Source: Rufibacter immobilis (GTDB lineage Bacteria; Bacteroidota; Bacteroidia; Cytophagales; Hymenobacteraceae). From it: a stretch of 64,000 bases of DNA. The DNA lies in NCBI RefSeq assembly GCF_003721565.1, contig NZ_RJJE01000017.1:1-64000 (forward strand), read 5' to 3'. The translations under genes and the position numbers were made by a program. The notes under the pieces were generated by a model. It made no database searches, was not told the origin of the DNA, and saw only the letters and a program-made list of their open reading frames with translations. Position 1 is the stretch's first letter, and every line of letters begins with the position of its first letter. Shown here one piece after another: positions 1-8,345 of this stretch.

Positions 1-2
1 AC

Positions 3-36
3 AGACGCCCACCCCTGGAGACAGCGGTGGGCGTCT
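3..36. terminator. hairpin at window edge
   Basis: An 11-bp perfect stem (3-13 with 26-36, agacgcccacc) and a 12-base loop. It could end a gene lying to the left of the window. There is no clear T tract, so the role is uncertain. Confidence 0.35.
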
Positions 37-99
37 CCCGTTTACAGCCAAGGGGGAAGGCAGTACCTCCCTACAACACCCCGCCAGGCAAGACATAGC

Positions 100-149
100 C
101 CTAACAAAGAAGGGCGGCACAATTAGATGTGCCGCCCTTCTTTGTTAGG
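100..149. terminator. bidirectional terminator downstream of purB
   Basis: A 21-bp perfect stem (100-120 with 129-149) around an 8-base loop. It lies 20 bases past the purB stop on the minus strand, and the outer arms are rich in A and T. It fits a factor-independent terminator for purB and possibly for a gene entering from the left. Confidence 0.75.
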
Positions 150-168
150 ACGATTAGTCTTGTGCTCC

Positions 169-1521
169 TCAATAAAGCATGATGCCTGTATAGTTGAAAG
201 GAGTGATGGCTTTCAGCTCTTCTCGAACTTCATCTGTAACGGCTAAGGTCTCAATAAAAGACCTAATGGATTCCTTCGTTATTTTCTCATTAGTTCGGGT
301 TAAGCCTTTAAGTGCTTCATAAGGTGCCGGGTATCCTTCCCGGCGAAGTACAGTTTGAATCGCCTCGGCCACTACTGCCCAGTTATCTTCTAGATCATGC
401 TCTAAGGCAGCAATGTTCAATTGCAGCTTTCCTATTCCTTTCAATAGAGATTTCAAAGCAAGGAGGGAATGGGAAAGCGGTACCCCAATGTTTCGTAAAA
501 CAGTAGAATCTGTAAGATCTCTTTGCAATCTGGAGATGGGCAGTTTCTCAGACAGATAAGAGAATATTGCATTTGCCATACCTAAATTTCCTTCGGCATT
601 TTCAAAGTCAATTGGGTTTACCTTATGGGGCATGGCAGACGAGCCTATTTCACCTTCTTTGATCTTTTGTTTGAAGTAACCCATAGAGATGTATTGCCAT
701 ATATCTCTGGAGAAGTCTGTAAGAATTGTGTTGATGCGCTTTATACTATCAAACAAGGCTGCAAGATGATCATAGTGCTCTATCTGTGTCGTGACCTGAC
801 TTCTTTGCAATTGGAGCTTTTCCTTCAAGAATTGATTTCCAAATTCAACCCAATTAATTTCCGGATACGCCACATGATGGGCATTAAAGTTTCCGGTAGC
901 GCCACCGAATTTTCCAGCAAAAGGAATTTGGTTAAGCAATAGCAGTTGCTGGTCCAGACGCTCAACAAAAACCTGTATCTCTTTGCCCAGACGGGTAGGG
1001 GAGGCTGGTTGTCCATGGGTATGGGCCAACATAGGAACCTCTTTCCACTCCATAGCTAATGAGCCTAATGCCTCTTTTATTTGAGTGAGCGTAGGCAAAT
1101 ATTGGTTCTGTAGCGCATGCTGTAACGATAGAGGAATAGCCGTGTTATTGATATCCTGAGAGGTAAGCCCAAAGTGAATGAATTCCTTTGAATCCCCTAT
1201 ACCTAATACTTCAAGTTTATCCTTAAGAAAGTATTCTACCGCTTTTACATCATGATTAGTTACTTTCTCCGTTTCCTTTATGGTTTGGGCATCTTCAGCG
1301 GAGAAATCTTCATAGATCTTACGCATAGCAGGGAATAAGCTGGCGTCAACCTCTTTCAGCTGAGGGAGAGGTAATTCACATAAGGAGATGAAGTATTCCA
1401 CTTCTACCAGCACACGGTATTTGATAAGAGCAAATTCAGAGAAATATTCAGCAAATGGTGCCACTTGTGAACGGTAGCGGCCATCGATTGGCGAAATAGC
1501 AGTAAGGGCTGATAAATTCAT
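169..1521 (-). CDS. purB: adenylosuccinate lyase
   Basis: Cytoplasmic purine biosynthesis enzyme that cleaves SAICAR to AICAR and adenylosuccinate to AMP, releasing fumarate each time. The 450-residue product has the family's N-terminal ISPIDGRYRSQV motif and the signature loop GSSAMPHKVNPIDFENAEGN, which carries the catalytic Ser region. Length is normal for the family. An upstream in-frame Met at 1572 would add 17 residues that do not look like the family. I chose the ATG at 1521 because a TATCTTTG -7 box lies between the two starts (1538-1545, minus strand). The gene stands alone and ends at a strong hairpin (100-149). Confidence is high. Confidence 0.96.
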   Translation of the reverse strand: MNLSALTAISPIDGRYRSQVAPFAEYFSEFALIKYRVLVEVEYFISLCELPLPQLKEVDASLFPAMRKIYEDFSAEDAQTIKETEKVTNHDVKAVEYFLKDKLEVLGIGDSKEFIHFGLTSQDINNTAIPLSLQHALQNQYLPTLTQIKEALGSLAMEWKEVPMLAHTHGQPASPTRLGKEIQVFVERLDQQLLLLNQIPFAGKFGGATGNFNAHHVAYPEINWVEFGNQFLKEKLQLQRSQVTTQIEHYDHLAALFDSIKRINTILTDFSRDIWQYISMGYFKQKIKEGEIGSSAMPHKVNPIDFENAEGNLGMANAIFSYLSEKLPISRLQRDLTDSTVLRNIGVPLSHSLLALKSLLKGIGKLQLNIAALEHDLEDNWAVVAEAIQTVLRREGYPAPYEALKGLTRTNEKITKESIRSFIETLAVTDEVREELKAITPFNYTGIMLY

Positions 1522-1537
1522 AAGGTCAGATTTTATC

Positions 1538-1545
1538 CAAAGATA
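1538..1545 (-). promoter_or_regulatory. Bacteroidota -7 box of purB
   Basis: On the minus strand this reads TATCTTTG, an exact match to the Bacteroidota -7 consensus TAnnTTTG, 16 bases ahead of the purB ATG. No good TTG -33 element is seen at the usual spacing, so only the -7 part is supported. It argues against the longer purB start. Confidence 0.45.
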
Positions 1546-1744
1546 TAAAGGAACATGAGAACCTCTAGGCACATTTAGAGAAGCAGCGGCCTAACAAGCT
1601 CTTAATACCTTAACTTTGGAGGGGAAGCTGCGTATTTATCCAGTTGCATCACTTGGTGGTTTTAATCTATCAGGGATTACATTAGTTTTGTAAGTTGGAA
1701 TTTTATAGAATTCCTCAATAGTTTATAAACCTTAAGGAAGCGTT

Positions 1745-3745
1745 TTGTCTAAGATTAAAGATTTTTTTATCAGGAATAAGAAAAAGTTATGGATAGGCGT
1801 AGGAGTATTTGTTGCTCTCCTGTTGGTTTCTTTTGCTCTGTTCCTGCTTAACCGCGAACGTATACTCAAATTTGCGGTAGCCAAAATCATCCAGAAAGTT
1901 GAGAACAAGTACCCCGCTAAGCTACATATTGGACAAGCCAAGTTTCTTAACCTCAACACTGTACTTGTTACTGATATCTCACTTTTACCCAATGGTCAGC
2001 CTAAACTGCTACAGGTAGATACAGTGGCTGCCACGGTTAGCTTCAGGTCTCTGTTTCTCGGCCGCATGGTCTTTAAGCAATTTGATATGGCCAGTGGTAT
2101 GATTACCGCTTACATGCAGGACAGTACAGACAATTTCTCCTTTCTGTACCGGAAGAAAGCCACCGGAGAGGCCGTAGATACCACGGCCAAAAACTCTAAC
2201 TATGGTACCCTGCTGAACAGGCTCATAGAAACGGCTTTTGAGAACGTACCAGACGGAGTTAACTTCAGAAACTTAGGGGTGGTGTTCAAGAATGATGGGC
2301 GTACCATCAGCATGCATTTACCAACTATGGTAATAGAAGATGGCGGTATTGATGCCCGAATGACCATCAATACTGATTCTGTGACCAACACCATGTTTGT
2401 GCGGGGCGTTATAGATCCAGACAAATACTTGCTCTCTGCCAAAATGTACGGTGATAACGCCTCTGGCAGTATTGAGGTCCCGTACATAAAGCAAAAGTTT
2501 GGCGCCACCATGCGCTTTGATACCTTGAGCCTAAGTATTACAGACAAGGTCTTCAAGAATAATCAATTAACCATCAAGGGAGAGTCAAGTGCCTTCGGAT
2601 TGGTGCTGAACCACCCTAAAATTGCGGATGAGAATGTGACGGTTCAGAATGGCGCTATGAAGTACGTGATCACTTTAGGCGACCATTATTATGCGCTGGA
2701 GCCTGAATCTGAAGTACGGATCAACAAAGCTATTTTCTACCCTGAACTCACCTATGAAACCCGTCCTAACCGCAAAATCGGTATCAAGATAGGGTCACCT
2801 GATATTCCGGCCAATGATCTGTTTGCGTCTATGCCTCCTGGTTTGTTTGACACTTTCCAAGGTGTGAAAGCGACCGGTACGTTTAAGTACCACATGGATT
2901 TCTATGTAGACATGGCTCAGGTAGACAGCCTCAAATTTGAATCGGATCTGGATGCCCAGAACTTACAGATCACTGATTTCGGACCGAATGACCTGCGTAA
3001 GCTCAACCAGGAGTTTACCCACACGGTGTATGAGCAGGGGAAAGTGGTGCGTACCTTCAAAGTAGGACCATCTAACCCCAATTTCACTCCCTTCAACCAG
3101 ATTCCGCATTATCTCAAGTATGCCATCTTAACGGCGGAAGACCCTAGATTCTTCACACACAAAGGCTTCCATGAAGGGGCGTTCCGGCATTCTTTGATCA
3201 CCAATATCAAAGAGAATTCGTTTGTGCGGGGCGGTAGTACAGTTTCTATGCAGTTGGTGAAAAACGCCTTTTTAACCAGAAAGAAGACCATTACCAGAAA
3301 GGTAGAGGAGGCGCTTATTGTGTGGATCATGGAAAACCTACGACTGACGCCTAAAGAGCGGATGTATGAAGTCTACCTGAATATCATAGAATGGGGACCC
3401 AATGTGTACGGCATCAAAGAAGCGGCCCGCTTTTATTTCTCAAAGGAACCTAGTCAGCTCACGCTGGAGGAATGCTTGTTCCTGGCCAGCATTGTGCCCA
3501 AACCCAAGCAGTACCGCACCTACTTCAATTCATACGGCGAGCTAAGGGCATATCCCAGGTACTTCTTCAAGCTGATTACCGGCAACATGCTGAAACGAGG
3601 GTTGATTTCTCCGTCAGAGCACGCCAGCGTTTCACCTTACGTGAATTTGAGCGGCCGGGCCGGGAGCTTCATCATAGCCAAACCAGATACCACCCAAATC
3701 ATGGATACGCTAGAATTGGCCCCTATTGATTTGCTTGATTTCTAA
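1745..3745 (+). CDS. AsmA-like / GT51 peptidoglycan glycosyltransferase
   Basis: Membrane-anchored protein of 666 residues that probably polymerises lipid II glycan strands in the periplasm. It starts at TTG (1745) after a purine-rich aaggaag; the next in-frame Met is far inside. One membrane segment lies near residues 15-35. Residues about 40-430 resemble AsmA-type periplasmic repeats (weak similarity, by eye). The C-terminal third carries the GT51 motifs in order: EDPRFFTHKGF with catalytic Glu465, GGSTVSMQLVKN, RKVEEA and YEVYLNIIEWG. There is no transpeptidase domain, so it is a monofunctional glycosyltransferase rather than a class A PBP. It is monocistronic and followed by a 30-bp hairpin. 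Confidence 0.85.
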   Translation: MSKIKDFFIRNKKKLWIGVGVFVALLLVSFALFLLNRERILKFAVAKIIQKVENKYPAKLHIGQAKFLNLNTVLVTDISLLPNGQPKLLQVDTVAATVSFRSLFLGRMVFKQFDMASGMITAYMQDSTDNFSFLYRKKATGEAVDTTAKNSNYGTLLNRLIETAFENVPDGVNFRNLGVVFKNDGRTISMHLPTMVIEDGGIDARMTINTDSVTNTMFVRGVIDPDKYLLSAKMYGDNASGSIEVPYIKQKFGATMRFDTLSLSITDKVFKNNQLTIKGESSAFGLVLNHPKIADENVTVQNGAMKYVITLGDHYYALEPESEVRINKAIFYPELTYETRPNRKIGIKIGSPDIPANDLFASMPPGLFDTFQGVKATGTFKYHMDFYVDMAQVDSLKFESDLDAQNLQITDFGPNDLRKLNQEFTHTVYEQGKVVRTFKVGPSNPNFTPFNQIPHYLKYAILTAEDPRFFTHKGFHEGAFRHSLITNIKENSFVRGGSTVSMQLVKNAFLTRKKTITRKVEEALIVWIMENLRLTPKERMYEVYLNIIEWGPNVYGIKEAARFYFSKEPSQLTLEECLFLASIVPKPKQYRTYFNSYGELRAYPRYFFKLITGNMLKRGLISPSEHASVSPYVNLSGRAGSFIIAKPDTTQIMDTLELAPIDLLDF

Positions 3746-3750
3746 AAAAG

Positions 3751-3822
3751 ACCACCATCATAAAAACCAGCAGCGCTCCACCCTGAACAGGATGGAGCGC
3801 TGCTGGTTTTTATGATGGTGGT
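3751..3822. terminator. long perfect hairpin terminator
   Basis: A 30-bp perfect stem (3751-3780 with 3793-3822) and a 12-base loop, starting 5 bases after the GT51 gene stop and followed by tttt. The length suggests a bidirectional terminator, since the next gene is convergent. It does not carry the gtttagggg core. Confidence 0.85.
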
Positions 3823-3937
3823 TTTGCTTCAATTTAGGAAAAAGAGCCTCTAAACAGATTGTCCAGTCAATGGCTGTCTGTGGCGGATGTAAGTTTTAGC
3901 TTCTTGCTCAACTTTGGTTTCTAGTTCCATACGTTAC

Positions 3938-4001
3938 AAAAAGCGTCGGCCGTTTAGGGGCTGTTTTTGGAAAAACAGCCCCTAAACGGCCGACGCTTTT
4001 T
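3938..4001. repeat. palindromic element, symmetric copy with extended stem
   Basis: The core cgtttaggggctgttttt is at 3951-3968 and its complement runs to 3988. The stem is lengthened by 13 locus-specific base pairs on each side (3938-3950 with 3989-4001), ending in A and T tracts. It lies between convergent genes, 13 bases beyond the stop of the TerC-type gene, and probably acts as a bidirectional terminator. Confidence 0.9.
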
Positions 4002-4014
4002 CAATAGACAATGA

Positions 4015-4980
4015 TTATGCTTGCGTTGAGTCTTCTTCCTGGTTAGGTAGTGGTACGGCCGGAGCGTCTTTTTTAGGGAACAACAGCGACAGGATAACCG
4101 ATATCGCTAAGATAAACGCCACAACCCCCAAGGCAATGCGCATGTCTAGGTGAATCACGTCTGAGAGCACCAGCTTAAGCCCGATGAATACCAGAATAAG
4201 CGACAACCCGTAGTGCAGGTAGTGGAAGAGCTGCATAATGCCCGCCAACGCAAAATAGAGCGCCCGCAAACCCAGCAGGGCGAAAACGTTAGACGTGTAC
4301 ACAATAAACGGATCTTTAGAGATAGCCAGAATAGCCGGGATAGAGTCAGCGGCGAAGACAATGTCTGTGGTTTCCACCATGATCAGGACCAGGAACAACG
4401 GCGTGGCGAAGATGGTCTTGTCAATCTTCACAAAGAACTTGTCGCCATAGTGCCGGTTGGTCACGGGCATGTAGCGGCTCACGAACTTCACCACGGGGTT
4501 AGCCTCGGGGTCAATGTCATCATCGCCGGAGGAGAAGGCCATTTTAATACCCGTGAAGACCAGGAAACCGCCCAGGATGTAGATAATGAAGTGGAACTTA
4601 GCAATAAGCGTCACGCCCACCAGAATGAAGACTGCCCTAAAGAACAAGGCCCCCAGCACTCCCCAGAACAAGATCTTGTGCTGCACCGAGGAAGGCACCT
4701 TGAAGAAATTGAAGATAAGGATGAAGACAAACAGGTTGTCTACGCTCAGAGACTTCTCAATCAGATAAGCCGTCAGGAATTCCAGCGCTGGAGTGCTGCC
4801 TCGCCAGTAATAGATGCCCACGTTGAAGGCTAAGGATAAAGCAATCCAGAAGGCACTCCAAAGCAGCGCCTCTTTAATCTTGACCACGTGGCTTTTGCGG
4901 TGGAAGACAAAGAGGTCCAAGGCCAGCAGGATTAGGACGAAGGCGTTGAAGCCTATCCAGAATATGATGTCTGTTTTCAA
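4015..4980 (-). CDS. TerC/Alx-family integral membrane protein
   Basis: Polytopic inner-membrane protein of 321 residues, about eight to nine hydrophobic segments, of the TerC family linked to metal (manganese, calcium) or tellurite handling. The diagnostic motifs are EKSLSVDNLFVF near residue 75 and the ETTDIVFAADSIPAI block near residue 205, whose acidic residues are thought to bind metal in the membrane. The C-terminal tail is short, acidic and polar. No other ter genes are near, so a tellurite role is not implied; Alx-like manganese export is the more likely guess. It appears monocistronic and ends at a palindromic element. Confidence 0.9.
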   Translation of the reverse strand: MKTDIIFWIGFNAFVLILLALDLFVFHRKSHVVKIKEALLWSAFWIALSLAFNVGIYYWRGSTPALEFLTAYLIEKSLSVDNLFVFILIFNFFKVPSSVQHKILFWGVLGALFFRAVFILVGVTLIAKFHFIIYILGGFLVFTGIKMAFSSGDDDIDPEANPVVKFVSRYMPVTNRHYGDKFFVKIDKTIFATPLFLVLIMVETTDIVFAADSIPAILAISKDPFIVYTSNVFALLGLRALYFALAGIMQLFHYLHYGLSLILVFIGLKLVLSDVIHLDMRIALGVVAFILAISVILSLLFPKKDAPAVPLPNQEEDSTQA

Positions 4981-5123
4981 AGCTGTAGGTGAATAGTGAT
5001 GACAGAAAAGCTACTCTGTTAATAGGGCAAATTACCGCAGGCAGAGTACGCTCCTCCAGGATTAAAAGGGAAAGATACACAGGAACGGCGGCAAAACCAT
5101 GAAAAAAGGCGCCGCTGCAAATC

Positions 5124-5160
5124 CGTTTAGCGGCTATTTTTCTGAAATAGGCCCCAAAAC
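5124..5160 (+). repeat. palindromic element, asymmetric copy
   Basis: The left arm cgtttagcggctattttt is clear, while the right arm has decayed to ggccccaaaac. It lies 13 bases beyond the stop of the minus-strand GT2 gene. Confidence 0.7.
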
Positions 5161-5172
5161 AGAACCAGGTTT

Positions 5173-5904
5173 TTATCTGTTGAACCGCCGGAAAAAGCTG
5201 GAGACCTTCATCTGGATGACTCCCAGAAAAGCTTCCCTAATAATGCCTTTGCTCATTTTAGACTGGCCTCTGGTTCTATCTGTGAAGATGATGGGTACTT
5301 CCTTGATCCTAAACCCGAACTTATAGGTCAGAAACTTCATCTCAATCTGGAAGGCATACCCAATAAAACGAATCTGGTCAAGGTTGATGGTTTCCAGTAC
5401 CTGACGCGAGTAGCATTTAAAACCGGCGGTGGCGTCATGAATGGGCATGCCAGTAATGAGGCGCACATAGCGGCTGGCAAAATAGGAGAGGAGCACCCGG
5501 CTCATAGGCCAATTAACTACATTCACGCCGCTGCTGTAACGGCTGCCAATGGCCAGGTCATACCCATCCACCGCGCAGGCGTCATGGAGCTTTATAAGAT
5601 CATCTGGGTTGTGGGAGAAATCAGCGTCCATCTCAAAGATGTACCGGTAGCCAGCGCGCAAGGCGTATTTAAACCCGTGGATGTAGGCGGTACCCAGCCC
5701 CAATTTGCCTTTGCGCTGCTCCAGGAAGAGCCGGTCAGGGAACTCAGCCTGCAGACGCATCACCGCTTGGGCTGTGCCGTCTGGCGAGTTATCATCTATG
5801 ATGAGCAAGTGGAAAGGGTGTGGCAATGAGAAAACTTTCCGGATTATGGCTTCTATGTTCTCTATTTCATTGTAGGTCGGGATGACCACCACAGACTCTT
5901 TCAT
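5173..5904 (-). CDS. polyprenol-phosphate mannosyltransferase-like GT2 enzyme
   Basis: Cytoplasmic family 2 glycosyltransferase of 243 residues, closest to dolichol/polyprenol monophosphomannose synthases, which transfer mannose from GDP-mannose to a lipid phosphate. It shows the N-terminal VVVIPTYNEIENI strand, the IDDNSPDGTA nucleotide-binding motif, the DADFSHNPDD metal-binding motif, and a C-terminal IIFTDRTRGQSKMS block typical of DPM1-like enzymes. It lacks C-terminal membrane segments, like the short DPM1 type. It lies 24 bases downstream of hemG on the same strand and is probably cotranscribed. The substrate is inferred from the family. Confidence 0.88.
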   Translation of the reverse strand: MKESVVVIPTYNEIENIEAIIRKVFSLPHPFHLLIIDDNSPDGTAQAVMRLQAEFPDRLFLEQRKGKLGLGTAYIHGFKYALRAGYRYIFEMDADFSHNPDDLIKLHDACAVDGYDLAIGSRYSSGVNVVNWPMSRVLLSYFASRYVRLITGMPIHDATAGFKCYSRQVLETINLDQIRFIGYAFQIEMKFLTYKFGFRIKEVPIIFTDRTRGQSKMSKGIIREAFLGVIQMKVSSFFRRFNR

Positions 5905-5928
5905 CCCCCAAATATAGGCGAAACGGCT

Positions 5929-7269
5929 TTATTGGAGGGAAGCCCGCTGGGAATATATTTTTTGGGCCAGCTGCTTGGCGTACCGTACACAGTCAGGCAC
6001 CGCGGGGCCAGAGATCCAATTGGCGCAGGCGTACAGTTGCTCCTGCTCCATGAGCTGGGCCAGTTGGTGTACGTCTGTAATGAACATGTCTGCCTGGGGT
6101 AGCGCCTGCGGCCAATGGTGTAAATGCTGAAATACTGGGAGATTGGCAGAGATAGCGTAGTTCTCCTTGAGTTCTTCATGCACGCGCAGCAGAACTTCGG
6201 CCTCCGGCAGACAGGCGTTTTCGGCGGCCGCGCCACCTCCCACAAAAGAAGTGAACAGCACCTCATCATCTGGGCATATACGCGGAAATGAGGAACTGCT
6301 CCAGAAGGTGCCCATGCTGAACGGTTGCTCTTTCTGCGGATGCAGGGCCCCTAAACCATCCAGGGGAAATCCTACGGAGTGCTTCCTATAAGCAGTTTGC
6401 ACCACCGCCATGGGCACGTAATTCACGTTGTGCAGAGCCGCCGCCAGGCCGGGAGTGGTAAAATCCAGGAGTTCTGCGGCGGCGTGCGCGGGCAGGGCAA
6501 TGACCACGGCGTCAAATTCCTCATCGGCTAAGCCTTCAACATCATGTTCAATGCTCAAAAGGTATTTGCCTTTGGCCCGATGGATCATCTCCACTTTGTG
6601 GTCTACGTGCAGCGAGATCAGTTTAGAGGCAATGGCGTTGGGCAATGTCTGTAACCCCTGGAGCAGGGAGAAAACAGGCTTTTGGGGTAGTTCCTGCTCT
6701 AAATCCAAACCTCTCAGCACCGATCCGTGGGCTCTTTCCAGCTCCTTCAGATGGGGAAAGGTTTTCTCCAGCAACAGCTTCTCCGGGTCACCGGCAAAAT
6801 GGCCTGCCACCAGAGGGTCTACCAGGTAATCTACCACCTCCTGCCCAAAACGCCGCCGAAAAAAGTTGCTCACTGTTTCCTCGGGGACTTCCTGCGCCGG
6901 AATGTTGGCCTCCTGCGTAATCTGGAGTTTGGTGCGCCAATGGAAGAACGAGTCTAAGATTAACTTGCGCGGCGAGGCGGGAAGCCGATGATAGCTGCCG
7001 TCTTTTTTGATGTAGCGGTCCTGGGTTTTAGTGGCGGGCCTGATGATTTCGTCTTCCAGCTTGAGTTCCTGTAACAGTTCCTGCAGTTCCTCATTCATGT
7101 GCAGGGAATGTGGACCCAGTTCCAGCTGGTAAGCCCCTTTTTTGGCGCTTTTGATGAGGCCCCCCACCTCGGGCTCACTTTCAAAAAGGTCATAGCGTAC
7201 CCCTAGCTTCTGGAGATAGTAAGCCAATGCCAATCCGGATATTCCTGCTCCAATAATAGCGACGCGCAT
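5929..7269 (-). CDS. hemG: protoporphyrinogen oxidase (HemY-type flavoprotein)
   Basis: FAD-dependent enzyme of 446 residues for the late haem pathway, oxidising protoporphyrinogen IX (or coproporphyrinogen III; the sequence alone does not separate these). The N-terminal dinucleotide-binding motif VAIIGAGISGLALAYYL is at residues 3-19, followed by FESEPEVGG. The C-terminal HHWPQALPQ and CANWISGPAVPDCV segments fit the oxidase family. An upstream in-frame Met at 7326 adds 19 unlikely residues; I chose ATG 7269 because it places the FAD motif at the N terminus. It is divergent from the HAD phosphatase gene and upstream of the GT2 gene. Confidence 0.92.
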   Translation of the reverse strand: MRVAIIGAGISGLALAYYLQKLGVRYDLFESEPEVGGLIKSAKKGAYQLELGPHSLHMNEELQELLQELKLEDEIIRPATKTQDRYIKKDGSYHRLPASPRKLILDSFFHWRTKLQITQEANIPAQEVPEETVSNFFRRRFGQEVVDYLVDPLVAGHFAGDPEKLLLEKTFPHLKELERAHGSVLRGLDLEQELPQKPVFSLLQGLQTLPNAIASKLISLHVDHKVEMIHRAKGKYLLSIEHDVEGLADEEFDAVVIALPAHAAAELLDFTTPGLAAALHNVNYVPMAVVQTAYRKHSVGFPLDGLGALHPQKEQPFSMGTFWSSSSFPRICPDDEVLFTSFVGGGAAAENACLPEAEVLLRVHEELKENYAISANLPVFQHLHHWPQALPQADMFITDVHQLAQLMEQEQLYACANWISGPAVPDCVRYAKQLAQKIYSQRASLQ

Positions 7270-7400
7270 GGGGGACAATTTGTGTGCTGCCCCTTCGTAC
7301 GCAAGAGCGGCCCCCGCGTTATACACGCATACCAGAGAAAATAGTCCAAAATTACGTTAAGGGCAAGAAATGCCGCTTAGGAATGGCTATTTTTGGGCCA

Positions 7401-7937
7401 ATGGAAAAACAGAACCAGCCGTTAAAAAGGAAAGCCGTTTTTTTGGACCGAGATGGGGTCCTCAATGTGGAGCGCGGAGACTATACTTGGCGCCCCAGTG
7501 ATTTTGAGGTAGAGGTCGGCGTGCCCGAGGCTTTGTCTCTCCTGAAGCAGAACGGGTACCTACTCATTGTCATTACCAACCAGGCCGGCATTGCCAAAGG
7601 TTTATACACCAAAGCCGATGTACTGGCCTGCCACGGCAAACTACAGCAAACCTGTGACAACGCCATAGACGCCATTTACATGGCCCCAGGGCATCCGTCT
7701 GTGTCTGAGTCTCTCTCTCGCAAGCCCAACAGTTTAATGCTGGAGCGGGCCATGGCCAAATACCGGTTAGACCCAAGCCAGTGCTGGTTCATTGGAGACC
7801 AACTGCGTGATGTGCAGGCGGCCCAGAAATGCAACATTCCCGCCGTGCTGGTGGGGCCATACCCGGTGGGCACGCACACGTATCAGCAGAAGAACCTGTT
7901 AGCCGCCGCCCAATGGCTCTTGGTACAGCAGAAGTAA
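7401..7937 (+). CDS. HAD-IIIA phosphatase, GmhB-like
   Basis: Soluble HAD phosphatase of 178 residues related to D-glycero-D-manno-heptose 1,7-bisphosphate 7-phosphatase. Motif I is FLDRDGVLN, motif II VITNQAGIAKG, and motif IV WFIGDQLRDV. The Cys/His zinc loop usual in GmhB is missing: where CPHHP...CxCRKP is expected there is APGHPSVSESLSRKP. The substrate may therefore differ. Start choice is uncertain: ATG 7401 or ATG 7383 both work, and the codons around them (MAIFGPMEKQNQPLK) look like a decayed copy of the window's palindromic element. It diverges from hemG. Confidence 0.82.
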   Translation: MEKQNQPLKRKAVFLDRDGVLNVERGDYTWRPSDFEVEVGVPEALSLLKQNGYLLIVITNQAGIAKGLYTKADVLACHGKLQQTCDNAIDAIYMAPGHPSVSESLSRKPNSLMLERAMAKYRLDPSQCWFIGDQLRDVQAAQKCNIPAVLVGPYPVGTHTYQQKNLLAAAQWLLVQQK

Positions 7938-7965
7938 GGACGGGAGGGCAAATCCATCTCCATTT

Positions 7966-8027
7966 AAAGCCGAAGTGCGTTTAGGGGCTCTTTTTCCAAA
8001 AACAGCCCCTAAACGCACTTCGGCTTT
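7966..8027. repeat. palindromic element, symmetric copy with extended stem
   Basis: The core gtttaggggctcttttt and its complement are extended by locus-specific arms aaagccgaagtgc / gcacttcggcttt. It lies between convergent genes (HAD phosphatase and small lipoprotein) and ends in a T tract, so it is terminator-like. Confidence 0.88.
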
Positions 8028-8040
8028 CCCTCTAAAATAG

Positions 8041-8069
8041 AAAGCCCCGGAAGAAGACTTCCGGGGCTT
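8041..8069 (-). terminator. terminator of small lipoprotein gene
   Basis: A 12-bp stem (aagccccggaag / cttccggggctt) followed on the minus strand by a T-rich run. It lies 26 bases past the stop of the lipoprotein gene. Confidence 0.75.
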
Positions 8070-8095
8070 CAGATATATGCTATGGCAGAAGAACG

Positions 8096-8260
8096 TTATC
8101 CGTTCACTCTGTTGGTGGCAGGAGCCTTGGCAACGGCTTTCACCATCACTTTTTGCTCCACCGAGCGGTCAGATTTTTGAGAGTAGGCAGGGCAAGTAGA
8201 TGATTTGCAAGATGCAAAGCCTAACACACAGATTGAAGCGAATAAGAAAAGGTTCTTCAT
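8096..8260 (-). CDS. small lipoprotein of unknown function
   Basis: A 54-residue precursor starting at ATG 8260, with a hydrophobic signal peptide and lipobox LGFASC, so the mature protein begins at Cys18 and is only about 37 residues. The mature part is polar and basic (KSSTCPAYSQKSDRSVEQK). An upstream Met at 8278 is possible but spoils the signal sequence. Many Bacteroidota carry such short lipoproteins; I do not recognise a function. It has its own terminator (8041-8069), which supports expression. Confidence 0.7.
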   Translation of the reverse strand: MKNLFLFASICVLGFASCKSSTCPAYSQKSDRSVEQKVMVKAVAKAPATNRVNG

Positions 8261-8345
8261 ATAGTTATTGTCCAACATTTGAGGTATTCTACTTCAAATC
8301 TACGATTTTAGTTTAGGATTGTGAGAGATTTGAAAGAAAAAAATC

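Noticed and set aside
1522-1572. 17-residue N-terminal extension of PurB
   Set aside because: A -7 promoter box lies inside it and the family begins at the inner Met.
4213-4833. Long open frame antisense to the TerC-family gene (206 codons)
   Set aside because: Its product is low in hydrophobic structure, has no family likeness, and lies fully opposite a well-supported gene.
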